This document shows, piece after piece, positions 21,118-32,543 of a stretch of 64,000 nt of DNA; position 1 is the first letter of the stretch; each line of letters starts with the position of its first letter. The stretch comes from Triglochin maritima (lineage: Eukaryota > Streptophyta > Magnoliopsida > Alismatales > Juncaginaceae). The notes under the pieces are model-generated. The model did not search any database. It had not been told where the DNA came from and saw only the letters and a program-made list of their open reading frames with translations. Where the stretch lies: positions 13,494,501 through 13,558,500 of the forward strand of contig OY821787.1 in assembly GCA_963682175.1 (NCBI GenBank), read 5' to 3'. The position numbers and the translations under genes were made by a program.

Positions 21118-23550
21118 ATGGGTGAGAATGTAGTGGACCCGCCTGTTGCGCAACCTATAACTTTGAGGGATCGGTGCTACCCAACGATGGCTGCTCAGCC
21201 ATCGTGCATCGTCATGCCCACCATACCGGGTCGCGACTTCGAACTTAAGGCACAATACATGAGTATGCTGCCTAAGTTCACCTCTAGGGAAGACCCATAT
21301 CTCTTCCTTAGAGAATTTGAAGAAATCTGCTCTCTTATGCAATACCAGCATATCCCTGAAGAGGCAGTGCGTCTGAAATTCGTGCCTCTAGCACTGAAGG
21401 ACGACGCTAAGAAATGGCTATATAGTCTAGCCGAAAGATCAATTAGAAGTTGGGCCGAATTTGTTCAAATTTTCCTAAAAAAATATTTCCCCAACCATAA
21501 GACTATGAAGATTAGGAATGAAATTGTTGCATTCGTTCAGTCTGAGAGCGAGCCGTTCTATTCCTATCTTGAGAGATTTAAGAGTGTCTTGACCCAATGT
21601 CCTCATCACGGAATTCCGAAGTGGCAATTATGCCAAATTATTTATGAGGGATTGACACCCACATCTAGGGTTATGCTAGAATCTGTGAGCCAAGGGAACT
21701 TTATGTCCAAAAATGAAAATGATGCCTGGACTTTTCTTGAGGATTTAGCTGAAAATAGTATGCAATGGGACAATGCTAGAACACCCATCAACCCGAGTAT
21801 TGGATCTAGAATAGCGAGTCAACCCCGACCAGGTGTCTTAGCTATAGACTCTAACATAGCGGCTGAGGCAAAACTAGCTACCCTAATGCGTAGAATGGAA
21901 AGTCTAGAGCTACAAAACCAACCCCGAATGAATCAACCCTTGTCTATCCCCTGCTCTAGATGTGGTCAGACTGGTCATTTAATGGAGGACTGTGTGAACC
22001 TGGAACATGTTAATGCCACATTTAACAATTCTAGAAATGATCCTTACGCATCAACCTATAACCCAGGTTGGCGTAATCATCCCAATTTTTCGTGGACCCA
22101 ACAAGGACAACCTCCTAGACAACAACCAACCCCATATAACCAAAATAATACATCATCTGGGGGTAATAACAATGGAAATCATGAGGTTAGGTTGACAAAA
22201 TTAGAAAATTTAATGACAACGTTTGTACAAACAACCAACCAATCATTCCAAAGGCTAGAGACACAGGTCAGCCAATTAGCACAGATAATAGGTGAAAGAG
22301 AAAAGGGTCAATTTCCAAGCCAACCTGAGGTGAACCCCAGAACTAATAATCAATATCAATCTTATCAACCACCTTCAGGAAATAACAACCCTAGACCGGT
22401 TCAAATGGTTAATGAGGAAGGACCGTTCCAACAAATCAATGCTGTAGTATCATTACGGTCCGTAAGACAAATTGACAATAATGTGGTAAACCCTAGAATG
22501 ACTAATCAATCTAGCCATCAAGCACCCACATATGACTTGACCATTGAACCCGACGTCCAAATTGAAAAGCCCAATCCACCTACCCAACCTGAACCTGTAG
22601 CTCAACCTGAACCTGAGCGAGTCTATGTGCCTAAAGCCCCATTTCCCAATAGACTCAAAAAGAACTCTAGTGCACAAATAGAGAAAATCTTGGAAGTATT
22701 TAAGCAAGTTAAGGTAAACATTCCACTCTTAGACATGATTCAACAAATACCTGCTTATGCTAAATTCTTAAAAGATTTGTGCACTAAGAAGAGAAAAACG
22801 AATGTACCAAAGAAGGCATTTTTAACTGCAAACATATGCTCAATTCTTTCCAACACATCTCCTATAAAATATAAGGACCCGGGGTGTCCCACAATTTCAT
22901 GTTCAATAGGAGATACGTTTATCAATAAAGCCCTTCTAGACCTTGGTGCAAGCGTTAACTTGCTCCCATTTTCTGTCTACGAGCAACTCAACCTTGGTCC
23001 GCTGAAACCCTCTAGGACAACCCTCCAATTCGCTGATTGTTCTGTTAAGAAACCGAGAGGTATAGTAGAGGACGTTTTGATTAAGGTTGGTGACTTCATT
23101 TATCCAGTGGATTTTGTCGTACTTGATACTGAACCTGTTGTAAATCCTAATCGACAAATCCCTGTAATTCTAGGTAGACCCTTTTTAGCCACTTCAGAAG
23201 CATTAATAAACTGTCGAAATGGGCTCATGCAATTATCTTTCGGGAACTTAAAAGCAGAATTTAATATCTTCCATATTGATAATGAGCCAGAACTAATATG
23301 CAACCCAAGTGATGTTGTGATGAGAGCACGTATTTATCAGAATTCTGAATCAAATAAATCATCACATAAGCAAAAAGGAAGTAAGAAAAAAGGGAGTAAT
23401 TCATTTACCCAACCACCATCACTCGAGCAAACAAGCGAACCAATTCAAGTGAGAAGAGTGGAATCTTTTCCTCAAGTCAACATGGGGAACAATTCAACTG
23501 GATACATGCACCAATATGGTGTCATTCAATCCAGTTCTGATTACGGTTGA
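21118..23550 (+). CDS. gag-pro: E1 Gag-protease polyprotein
   Basis: The ATG at 21118 (MGENVVDPPV) is preferred because E2 and E3 Gag start at the equivalent place and the upstream frame has no ATG. Residues about 60-220 form the retrotransposon Gag domain (EDPYLFLREFEEICS, LALKDDAKKWLYSL, LKKYFPNHKTMKIRNEI). A CCHC zinc knuckle CSRCGQTGHLMEDC is at about 279-292 and binds RNA. A Gln/Asn-rich stretch and a proline-rich linker follow. A retropepsin-like aspartic protease has catalytic motif LLDLGASVNLLP (Asp about 608) and flap-side motif [17 protein letters not shown]. The C-terminus is Ser/Gln-rich and ends at a TGA with no pol. The frame is intact over about 810 codons. It probably assembles particles but relies on another element for enzymes. 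Confidence 0.9.
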   Translation: MGENVVDPPVAQPITLRDRCYPTMAAQPSCIVMPTIPGRDFELKAQYMSMLPKFTSREDPYLFLREFEEICSLMQYQHIPEEAVRLKFVPLALKDDAKKWLYSLAERSIRSWAEFVQIFLKKYFPNHKTMKIRNEIVAFVQSESEPFYSYLERFKSVLTQCPHHGIPKWQLCQIIYEGLTPTSRVMLESVSQGNFMSKNENDAWTFLEDLAENSMQWDNARTPINPSIGSRIASQPRPGVLAIDSNIAAEAKLATLMRRMESLELQNQPRMNQPLSIPCSRCGQTGHLMEDCVNLEHVNATFNNSRNDPYASTYNPGWRNHPNFSWTQQGQPPRQQPTPYNQNNTSSGGNNNGNHEVRLTKLENLMTTFVQTTNQSFQRLETQVSQLAQIIGEREKGQFPSQPEVNPRTNNQYQSYQPPSGNNNPRPVQMVNEEGPFQQINAVVSLRSVRQIDNNVVNPRMTNQSSHQAPTYDLTIEPDVQIEKPNPPTQPEPVAQPEPERVYVPKAPFPNRLKKNSSAQIEKILEVFKQVKVNIPLLDMIQQIPAYAKFLKDLCTKKRKTNVPKKAFLTANICSILSNTSPIKYKDPGCPTISCSIGDTFINKALLDLGASVNLLPFSVYEQLNLGPLKPSRTTLQFADCSVKKPRGIVEDVLIKVGDFIYPVDFVVLDTEPVVNPNRQIPVILGRPFLATSEALINCRNGLMQLSFGNLKAEFNIFHIDNEPELICNPSDVVMRARIYQNSESNKSSHKQKGSKKKGSNSFTQPPSLEQTSEPIQVRRVESFPQVNMGNNSTGYMHQYGVIQSSSDYG

Positions 23551-24502
23551 CTCTGAGCAAACTCACCCCTCTACCGCAAGCCGACGCAGGTAATAAGTGC
23601 ATTTATTGTATCTATGCATACATTGAGGACAATGCATGATTTAGGTGTGGGGGGGTGTCTATATATGTACATATCTATCTATTTGATTTTCTGTTCTGCT
23701 TTATTTTTTAAAATAAAAAAAAAATTCAATATTTTATGACATAGCTTAAGATTGAACTGCCAAAACCCGTGTACAATTGCATTAAGTTTTTGTTCCTTAT
23801 TATATAGTTCTGCTTGTAGAAATTGTGACATAAATCTAAGTTCCAAAGAAATAACCCATTGCCCTTTAAGACATGTATGCACTTAAATTGAATGAATCAA
23901 ATCTTTGAAGTGGTTGATAAAAAGCAGAGGTTGAGGAAAATATACCGGGAAGTGTGGACTTCTAATAGCAATTAAGCCTTGAGGAAAATAAAAATAAAAA
24001 TAAAGGAATAAAGTGAAGAAAACACATTTTGCAAAATGATTACAAAAGCCCAAGCCTTTGAGTCACTGGTCCGTAGGGGTATCTTGAAACCCGGTAACTT
24101 GAGTCTACCAGCTTGGGATTATCGACCAAACTCGCTACACGAATGCAAAAGGGTAAAAGTGTCAAAAAGCAAATGTGTTGAATCACGGAAGAAAAGAAAA
24201 GAAAAAAAATAATAATACTCAAGGCCCAAAGCTAAAAGAATGATCCATGCCATGGTTGATCCGAATGATACTTCACCACCAGAGGAGGCGTGCAAAATAA
24301 TTCAAGTGATAAACATGTGTAAAAGGGTTAGTGGTGTGAATATTAAAGGAACAAAGACCAAGTCATATTTTTAATGAGTTAGATTTATATAATGAGCATG
24401 CGAGAACTTTAAGTGAGATGTATAAGGTTAAGGCAGAAAGATTAAGAGCTATTAATGGAATGTTGAATTAAGACTTTGTGGGTGTGTCAGCTGAAAACCC
24501 TC
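23551..24502 (+). other. E1 3' UTR with internal polypurine-like tract
   Basis: The conserved TTGAGGACAATGCATGA is followed by TTAGGTGTGGGGGGGTGT (23640-23657), matching the terminal tract sequence about 1.0 kb downstream. The remainder is AT-rich and non-coding. Confidence 0.75.
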
Positions 24503-24570
24503 ACGAGACAAAACTCGTCCTCTAAGGCAACTTGGAGGTTTAAAGGCTTGTTGCACATGCTAAGTGCAAC
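24503..24570 (+). promoter_or_regulatory. Conserved three-hairpin block in E1 3' UTR
   Basis: H1 is ACGAG-ACAAAA-CTCGT (24503-24518). H2 is CCTCTAAG-GCAA-CTTGGAGG (24519-24538). H3 is GTTGCAC-ATGCTAA-GTGCAAC (24550-24570). Compared with E2, H1 has a G-C to C-G change and H2 has two T-A to A-T changes, each with both partners altered. The H2 loop is GCAA here and GCGA in E2, both GNRA type. The motif CCTACGAAAGTGAGTTAGG follows. Confidence 0.75.
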
Positions 24571-24644
24571 CGTGATTCCTACGAAAGTGAGTTAGGATTT
24601 CCCTGCTTTCATTTTCTTATATTCTGCTTTGCTAGGGACTAGCA

Positions 24645-24665
24645 AAATCTAGGTGTGGGGGTATT
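24645..24665 (+). other. E1 terminal polypurine tract
   Basis: AAATCTAGGTGTGGGGGTAT immediately before the TGATGC start of the 3' LTR, the expected plus-strand primer. Confidence 0.85.
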
Positions 24666-25851
24666 TGATGCATTGCATACATTGCATCATATGTCTTTCA
24701 TTTAGATTACTTTTATATCAATAAATGCTACTAAGGTATGTGTTTAGTCGTATTTACAGAATACAGGGACCTGAATGCAAATTACCCACATTCCGAGCAT
24801 AAACGCGTGCAAAAGATTCATTTCTATCATAAAGACCGAGTTCAAGTTTATCGGGTTTCAATTGGAAATGCGTCCAAGCATAAAGGCATTCAAGGAGCTA
24901 ATCACAAAAAGGTCAAGGGCTTAATTGCAAAATGTCAAGGACCTGACTACAAAATAAAAGGCCAAGTTATTGTGTTGGAGAAGTCAAAAGAAAAATCAAA
25001 AATAAAATCCCAACAATGGAAGGAATTAATCCGGAGCCCAAGACAATGGAAAGAATCAATCCAGACGCGCAAAGGAGGATCAAATCATACCATAAACGCA
25101 CAGCCAAAATCCGGACCCGATCAGACCAGATTGTGCGGCGTTTCCGCCGCACAATACCTACAATCTGCGGCGTTTCCGCCGCACCCCTGTCGATCCGCGT
25201 CCCCAAATTTTGTCCAGTCCTGTGTCGCCACGTGTAATTCCCTTTCATATACTGGTATTCCTTGTATCGGCTATAAATAGCCTCGTAGCACGAATGTAAC
25301 ACATCTTTAAACCTTTGGTCTTGGATCATTAGTAATAAAATTCTGTTCTTTTAATTCTTGTTTTTAGTTTTCTTTTAAATGTCTCTAGGATCCCTTCTTC
25401 TTCCTCCCTCCATGAGTTTCTAACTCTTTCCAAAGGGTGGAGGTGATGGAATTAGGGTTAGAGAAGATGAATGCATGTTATTGTTTTAAGTTCGTGATTA
25501 GTATATTTTGATTACTTGAGTTTATGTTAAATCATTTATCTTGTAATGCTTCATAACTAACATGATTTATTTCAAGTTTCTCCATTCTCCAATCTAAACC
25601 TAAGTCTAGACCTCCACCCGACGGAATTCTCCATCTTTATTCTTGTTTTTAGTTTTAATTGTTCTTGTTTCTTGCTCTAAATAACTAAAACCCAAAAATC
25701 TCAAAACCAACCCATTTATTTCTTCTCTCTCTCTCTTCCTCTTAATCGAAAATAACATCAACTACGAAATCTCTCCCTCCTTGTGTTCGACCCGTACTTG
25801 CCACGTCTTCATAGACGCCGTGCACTTGCGGTATAAATAAAATTTTCATCA
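24666..25851 (+). repeat. E1 3' LTR
   Basis: 1186 bp and nearly identical to 18503-19688. By eye only three differences are seen (near 24885, 25198 and 25309). It is followed by the GTAGT duplication. Confidence 0.95.
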
Positions 25852-25856
25852 GTAGT

Positions 25857-27430
25857 AAATATGTTCCACCCACTAGTGAACAATTAGCAACATTAACCGA
25901 TGATATAATTGCTAATGCCGAGATGAATGCAAAACTCATGAACATATTTGCTTGTGGAGTAGATACTCAAGAATATGGTAGGATTAGCGGATGTGATACC
26001 GCTTATGAGATATGGAAATTACTTGAATCTCATCATGAAGGATCATCTAGAATGAAAGAAACTAGGGTTGATATATTTGTGCGTAAATATGAATTATTCT
26101 CTATGCAACCCGGTGAAAGTATAAGCGAGATGAACACTCGCTTCACCGAGATTACTAACAATTTGAAAAATCTTGGTAAGAAGGTAAATGAAGGTGACAA
26201 GGTGAGAAAGATTCTTCGATCTCTCTCAAACGATTGGGAGAAAAAGACAACCGCCATTGAGGAAGCTCAAGATCTCAACACATTATCGATGGAGGATCTC
26301 ATCGGAAGCCTTATGGCTTATGAGATTCAAATGAATGGGAGAAAAGAGATGGAGAGCTCGAAAAAGAAAGAAAAAGTCATTGCTCTTAAGGCCAACCTTG
26401 AATCCGAAAAATCGGATGACGATGAGAGTGATGAAGAGCTTGCAATGATGGTTAAGAGATTCAAGAAGCGATGGATAAAAGACAAATTTCAAAGAAAGAG
26501 AAGGGATGATGGAGAAAGCTCAAAAGGTCCTATTTGTTATGGATGTGATAAAATTGGACATATAAAGAAAGATTGTCCCTTGATCCAATCCAAGGAAAGG
26601 AAAGAGAAAAAGAGAAGAGAGAATGAAGAAAAGGAAAGGAGATTCAAAAGAAGAGAGAAGAAGTATAAGGAGAAGAAAAAGGCCCTCAAAGCAACTTGGG
26701 ATGGATCATCCGAGTCATCCTCCGGCTCTTCAAGTGAGTCGGAAAATGAAGAAGCCCATCTATGTCTCTACACTCAAGAAGAAATCGATGGAGAATTAGA
26801 TGGTGCATCTTCGTCAAGCGAGCAAGACAAACCCAACACTTGCAATGTCGCCAAAGATGGAGAAAACAGGTAATCTCAACTCATGAATCAAACTCATATG
26901 ATGAATTACTAGATGCTTTTCATGAATTGCTTGAAAAATGTGACATACTAAGGCATAAAAGTAAATTATCTAGGAAAGCTAATCATGATCTAGCTTGTAT
27001 AAATGAATCATTATCAAATGAAGTTGATAAGCTTGTGTTAGAAAATAAAAGCTTAAAAGAACTCAATGTTGAATCTCATGCTAAAGAAATACATGATCTT
27101 AGAGAATGCAATAAGCAATTAAGAATTGATCTTGAGAAATTCACCAAAGGGAAGAAGATGCTAGACATGTTACTTGGTAATCAAATTCAATCTTTAGAAA
27201 AGCATGGTTTAGGATACATGAATCAAAAGAAAAACTCTAAGAGTTATTTTGTGCATGCTTTAAATGGTATAGTGAAAAAGAATTTCGTTTCAAATGTTTG
27301 GGTACCTAGAACCAAACACGTTTGGGTACCTAAAGCTAACCCTAAAGGACCCAAACAAATATGGGTACCAAAGTTATCTTCTTCTTCTTTGAATGTAGGT
27401 GAAAAAGAAGGGGAAGTGGATCGTAGATAG
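25857..27430 (+). pseudogene. gag: Copia gag, remainder after E1, frameshifted
   Basis: Gag resumes at 25857 and shows the SIRE-type core (NAKLMNIFACGV, GCDTAYEIWKLLESHHEGSS, KLLESHHEG). A CCHC zinc knuckle CYGCDKIGHIKKDC sits at about 26538-26580, followed by a very Lys/Arg/Glu-rich stretch. The frame ends at a TAA at 26871. The homologous sequence continues in another frame (26880-27430), a coiled-coil-rich region (LLEKCDILRHKSKLSRKANH, SLSNEVDKLVLENKSLKELN) with three repeats of a VWVP motif. The shift fits a one-base loss near 26870. Near 27400 the frame shifts again into the protease. Gag is therefore not made full length unless the ribosome shifts frame. Confidence 0.85.
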
Positions 27431-30400
27431 CGGATGTTCGAGGCACATGACGGGAGACCACTCTATGTTCAAAACATTGAAATCAAAGAAAGGTGGAACC
27501 GTCACATTTGGGGATAATTCTAAAGGTCACATTATTGGCATCGGCGATGTTGGTAATGACTCTACTACTCAAATTCAAAATGTGCTTCTTGTTGATGGTT
27601 TAAAACATAATTTACTTAGTGTTAGTCAATTAACCGATAAAGAATTCTTAGTTGTCTTTGATCAACACATCGTATACATCATTTCTAAAGCTACTTTGAA
27701 AACCACTTTTAAAGGATATAGATATGGAAATGTTTATGTTGTGCATGTCGATAACATTGACTCATTTTCTAAGGAAACATGCTTAGTTGCTTCAAATGAC
27801 GAATCTTGGTTATGGCATAAGAGGTTAGGCCACATTAGTATGAGCCAACTTCATAAACATGCTAAATTTGACTTGGTAAGAGGATTGCCCAAATTGGATT
27901 TCAAGAAAAATAAACTTTGCAATGCTTGTGAATTTGGAAAACAATTTAAAAGTTCTTTCAAGTCTATTAACATGGTTTCTACTTCAAAACCTTTGGAAGT
28001 CTTGCATATGGATCTCTTTGGTCCATCTAGAACGTTAAGTCTAGGTGGCAAGAGATATGCATTTGTCATCATTGACGATTTTACTCGATTTACTTGGGTG
28101 TTGTATCTTGCAAATAAGAATGAAGCTTTCAAGCAATTTGAAAAATTTACAAAACGAATTCAAAGAGAAAAAGGGTCTTTGATTTTGAAAATTTGTAGTG
28201 ATCATGGTGGTGAATTTGAAAATGAAGGTTTTGAGGAATTTTGTGATTCTAATGGTATAGAACATACCTTTTCTTTCCCAAGAACTCCTCAACAAAATGG
28301 GGTAGTTGAAAGGAAGAAAAGAACTCTTCAAGAAATGTCAAGAACAATGCTTTGTGAAAATGGCCTACCAAAGTATTTTTGGTGTGAAGCGGTTAACACG
28401 GCTTGTTACATTCTTAACCGTGTTTTGATTCGACCAAATTTAAACAAAACTCCATTTGAACTTTGGTTTGGAAAACCCCCAAAAATTTCATATTTCAAAG
28501 CTTTTGGTTCTACATGTTTTGTTCTCAATACCAAAGATAATTTAGACAAATTTGATGCCAAATCCGATGAAGCGATATTTTTAGGATATTCAAGTAGAAG
28601 TAAAGCATATCGAGTTTATAACAAGAGAACTAGTTGTGTAGAAGAATCCATGCATGTCCACTTTCAAGAAGAACCATGTAAGAATAATTCTAACATTGAT
28701 GATGAACTTATTGACCATATTCGTGATATCACAACTCAAGAACAACCAAATGAAACATCTCAAGAAAAACAAGAGTTTCCAAAAGATTGGCAATATAAGA
28801 AGGATCATCCTAAGGATCTCGTAATTGGTGATGTATCAAAAGGAATTATTACTAGGTCTAATGCTCTTGTTATATGTGACTCATATGCATTTATATCTCA
28901 ACTTGAACCTAAGAAAATAGAAGATGCATGTGATGATGAATTTTGGTTATTAGCTATGCATGAAGAGTTAAACCAATTCATTCGTAATGATGTTTGGGAG
29001 CTTGTTCCGAGACCCAAAGATCAAACGGTAATTGGCACCAAGTGGGTTTTTTCGAAACAAACTTGATGAATCCGGGCAAGTGGTTAGAAACAAAGCTCGA
29101 TTGGTCGCTCAAGGTTACAACCAAGAGGAAGGTATCGACTTTGATGAAACCTATGCTCCGGTAGCTCGATTAGAAGCAATTAGAATGTTATTAGCATATG
29201 CATCATACATGGATTTTAAACTCTTTCAAATGGATGTTAAAAGTGCATTTTTAAATGGTTTTATTATGGAAGAAGTTTATGTTAAACAACCACCCGGTTT
29301 TGTGAATGAAACATATCCGGATCATGTTTTCAAGCTTAAGAAGGCTCTTTATGGGCTTAAGCAAGCTCCTAGAGCTTGGTATGAAAGGTTGAAGACCTTT
29401 TTGCTTGAAAACGGATTCATCATGGGAAAAGTTGACACCACATTATTTACTAAGACCAAAGATAAAGATTTATTAATTGTACAAATATACGTTGACGACA
29501 TTATCTTCGGTTCTACTAATGATTGTCTATGCCAAGAGTTTTCTAAGTCTATGCAAGGTAAATTTGAAATGAGCTTGATGGGTGAACTCAACTTCTTTCT
29601 TGGACTCCAAATCAAGCAAACCTCGGAGGGAAACTTCATCAACCAAACCAAATACACAAAAGAATTACTCAAACGATTTGGATATGAAGATAGCAAACCT
29701 CACAATACTCCCATGAGCACAAGCTTGAAATTGGATAAAGATGAAGAAGGCAAAGAAGTTGACATTAAAAAATATCGAGGTATGATCGGTTCACTTCTTT
29801 ATTTAACCGCTAGTAGACCCGATATTATGTTTAGTGTTTGTCTTTGTTCTCGTTTTCAATCTTGTCCTAAAGAATCTCACATGCATGCATTGAAAAGAAT
29901 TTTTCGATATTTGAAAGCTACTTGTGACTTCGGATTGTTTTATCCCAAGACTCGATCTTTTGATCTCATTGCCTATAGTGATGCCGATTATGCCGGATGC
30001 AAATCCGATCGGAAAAGTACTAGTGGGACATGCCAATTCTTGGGAAAATCTTTAGTTTCTTGGTTTAGTAAGAAACAAAATAGTGTTGCACTCTCAACAA
30101 CCGAAGCCGAGTATGTGGCCGCCGGATGTTGTTGTGCACAAATCCTTTGGATGAGGCAAACCCTCAAGGATTTGAGACTTGAGTTTCAAACTATACCCAT
30201 TTTTTGTGATAATACAAGTGCTATAAACTTATCTAAAAATCCAATTCTTCATTCAAGAACCAAGCATATAGATGTTCACCATCACTTTCTTAGAGATCAT
30301 GCTCTTAAAGGTGATATTGAATTACAATTTATTTCAACACATGATCAATTAGCGGATATATTCACTAAACCATTGAATGTTGATCAATTTGATAAAATTA

Positions 30401-30441
30401 GACAAGAACTAGGGATGTGTAGTGCAAAAGAAATATCATAA
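27399..30441 (+). pseudogene. pol: Copia pol (protease-integrase-RT-RNase H), frameshifted
   Basis: 27399-29066 encodes an aspartic protease (KWIVDSGCSRHMTGD), a GAG-pre-integrase zinc finger (LWHKRLGHIS ... LCNACEFGKQ) and an integrase core with MDLFGP, CSDHGGEF and PQQNGVVERKKRTL, which supply the D, D and E. The frame breaks at 29050-29066 in a T6 run by what looks like one extra T. 29050-30441 continues in a new frame with reverse transcriptase ([15 protein letters not shown] in [11 protein letters not shown]) and RNase H ([39 protein letters not shown]). The order is that of Ty1/copia. Apart from the frame breaks near 27400 and 29055 the domains look intact, so the copy is recent but inactive. 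Confidence 0.92.
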
Positions 30442-30489
30442 TTCATCTCATTTGCTTAAAATTCATTGCATTGTTTGCTGTGTTTGTCT

Positions 30490-31030
30490 GTCCCCACAAA
30501 ACGAATGACCGAACATGGTTCGGTAAACCGGATTGTGTCTGGACAGGGATTCGGACTTGGTCTGGATTCTCTGTTTCGGTACACCGTGCCTTACACGGTC
30601 GACCGACCATTTTGCTGTGCTTTAATTAGACTTCTTCCCTGTTCCGAATCTATCGGTTATCCGAACCCCGTTCGGACGACCGCGTCTCTTGGATGATTTT
30701 TGAATTCTTCGTTGACCCCTTTTTAAACGAATCTTGTTTTTGAATTCTTGGGTATCCGATTTTTAATCGGATGACCGTTGTGGAAAGATTCTCCCACAAC
30801 GGACGTCCGAACATGTGTCGGTAATCCGTTCACCTGTTGCAGTAGAGCTTTGATACTTACTGTTATCTTTGTGACGGTATACCGACTCCCGTTCGGTCGA
30901 CCGAGGGGCGACATTTTCTAGCCGTTGGAACTGGTCCAACGGTCTTCCGAGGTAATTATGGATGACCGTTGGACACGTTTTTTTCAAGTTTGCACACCCC
31001 TTTATTCTCCCATCTTCTATATATTTGGCT
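30490..31030 (+). promoter_or_regulatory. Internal U3-like palindrome array and TATA box before the copia third ORF
   Basis: About ten CGGTNNACCG-type palindromes lie between pol and the next ORF, including CGGTAAACCG, CGGTACACCG, CGGTCGACCG (twice) and CGGTATACCG. They are the same motif as in the LTR U3. TATATATT at 31018-31025 follows and lies 130 nt before the ORF's ATG. The arrangement, array then TATA then leader, mirrors the LTR promoter and suggests separate transcription of the downstream ORF. This is inference. Confidence 0.5.
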
Positions 31031-31154
31031 ACCCTCTTTCATTTCTATCATCCCCAAAGCCAAAAATCTTCCTAAGCACACTTTTGCTTCCTCCTTTCTC
31101 ACTTCAAACCCTTTCCAACTTCAAAACATTTCATCACTTCCTCCATTCCTCTTC

Positions 31155-32543
31155 ATGGGTCCAAGAAAAATTTGCACTTCCAAGAAGGCGGTGGAACCAC
31201 CAACGAAACCAACAACTAGGAGAGGAAAGAAACCCGCTCCACCGGCAAAGAAGACAAGGCTCAACCCCGACATACCATCTTCTTCTACTAATCCGGCGAG
31301 CGAACCCGTCGACGAGTATCTTCGGCCCTACAACAAAGGCATCTTCTACAATCAAAAGGCGGAGGAGCACTACTACACTATTAGTGGTGCAAATCCAATT
31401 CCGGAGCGGAAGATCATCCTAAAAGATTTCGAGTCGATTGGTCTATCCACCTATTTCATGGTTGATAATCTTGGCATCTTCTTTCATGACAAACTTCCGG
31501 TCCCTTTCTCCGCGGAAGCTTGTCGTCAATTTTATGCAAATCTCCGGGAGTCCACCGCTCTTGATGGTACTCAAGCGGCGCTAACGACCCAAGTCGATTC
31601 CATCTCTTTCACTCTCACCGCCTCTGTCCTCTCGGAGATCACCGGACTTCCTAGCGCCGGGGAGGACATCTACAATCTTTCTTGGGAGAATGTTTGTGGC
31701 TCTATGAGTCAATTTCTGGAGGTGACTCAACCGGAAGTTCCTCACGATGACAAGCTTTCCATTCCTCATCTTCCGGTTGTTGGCCGTATTCTTTGCCGCT
31801 TCATTTCCACCAACCTTTTTGTGCGCAAAGGGCACCTCGATGAGCTTGGACATCAAATGATGAAGTGCCTTTTCAACCTCTCTACCGGAACACGCACAAA
31901 TTGGCCCTTGTTTATCATCAATCACATGATATACATTTCCCGGAAGAAGCGTAACTTTCTCCCTTTCCCCATGTTGATTTCGCTGGTCATCGATCACTTC
32001 AACATCCAATTCGACCGCGATCTCTTCAAATCATCCAAGATGGTCATCGACAAATACACTCTCAAAAGGATGCGCTCGGGGAAGCAAGCACATGTCGAAG
32101 AAGAAGTGGAAGACGACTCCTCTGAAAATGAGGATGATGATGTCTCTACCGATGCTCCACGTTGGTCTCCTCCTCCATATGATGCCGAAGTGAATCCTAA
32201 TTGGGATCCTAGCTTGTCTCATGGTCCACGGAGATACGTTCGTCCCGAATGGTCATCCGGCACCGATGCTCAATGGAACCAACCGGCATGGGCCTATCGT
32301 CATGAGAAGCTCTTGGACCGGAATTGCGAAGAGATTCACGAAGTTAGGAGTTTGGTAAATCGTAACTATCAAGGTATTCAAGACCTCACCTCCGACTTCC
32401 AAAACTTCCAATTATCGACGTCGAACTCGCTGAACGACACCCACAATCAAATTCGTGAGGTTGGAGACTCACGTCAAGCCTTTTTCGACTCGCAAAATGA
32501 GATGATGAAGCTTCTTCGAAACATGAACAAGCCGGACAACTAG
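31155..32543 (+). CDS. Copia third ORF in env position (putative plant transposon protein-like)
   Basis: An intact 462-codon frame. ATG 31155 is preferred over the upstream open frame (30969), which begins in the leader. The N-terminus is basic and Pro/Lys-rich (KKAVEPPTKPTTRRGKKPA). Residues about 60-270 form a globular domain with FSAEACRQFYANLRES, SFTLTASVLSEITGLP and LPVVGRILCRFISTNLF. I recognise this pattern in the 'putative plant transposon protein' domain family. An acidic patch (VEEEVEDDSSENEDDDV) follows. The C-terminal 75 residues look coiled-coil (RNCEEIHEVRSLVNRNYQGI). I see no signal peptide or clear membrane segment, so despite the env-like position it need not be an envelope protein. 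It resembles the E3 ORF at 42827-43720. Confidence 0.8.
   Translation: MGPRKICTSKKAVEPPTKPTTRRGKKPAPPAKKTRLNPDIPSSSTNPASEPVDEYLRPYNKGIFYNQKAEEHYYTISGANPIPERKIILKDFESIGLSTYFMVDNLGIFFHDKLPVPFSAEACRQFYANLRESTALDGTQAALTTQVDSISFTLTASVLSEITGLPSAGEDIYNLSWENVCGSMSQFLEVTQPEVPHDDKLSIPHLPVVGRILCRFISTNLFVRKGHLDELGHQMMKCLFNLSTGTRTNWPLFIINHMIYISRKKRNFLPFPMLISLVIDHFNIQFDRDLFKSSKMVIDKYTLKRMRSGKQAHVEEEVEDDSSENEDDDVSTDAPRWSPPPYDAEVNPNWDPSLSHGPRRYVRPEWSSGTDAQWNQPAWAYRHEKLLDRNCEEIHEVRSLVNRNYQGIQDLTSDFQNFQLSTSNSLNDTHNQIREVGDSRQAFFDSQNEMMKLLRNMNKPDN

Larger units (their letters stand above)
18503..25851 (+). mobile_element. E1: gag-protease-only Athila-like Ty3/gypsy element
   Basis: Two 1186-bp LTRs (18503-19688 and 24666-25851) and a GTAGT duplication (18498-18502 and 25852-25856). 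The tRNA-Asp primer site at 19695-19711 has one mismatch. There is a single open gag-protease frame of about 810 codons (21118-23550). No reverse transcriptase or integrase is present. Only about 3 substitutions separate the LTRs (about 0.25%), so it is the youngest insertion of the nest, matching its innermost position. LTR and Gag sequences differ from E2/E3, so it is a separate family of the same lineage. Confidence 0.95.
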
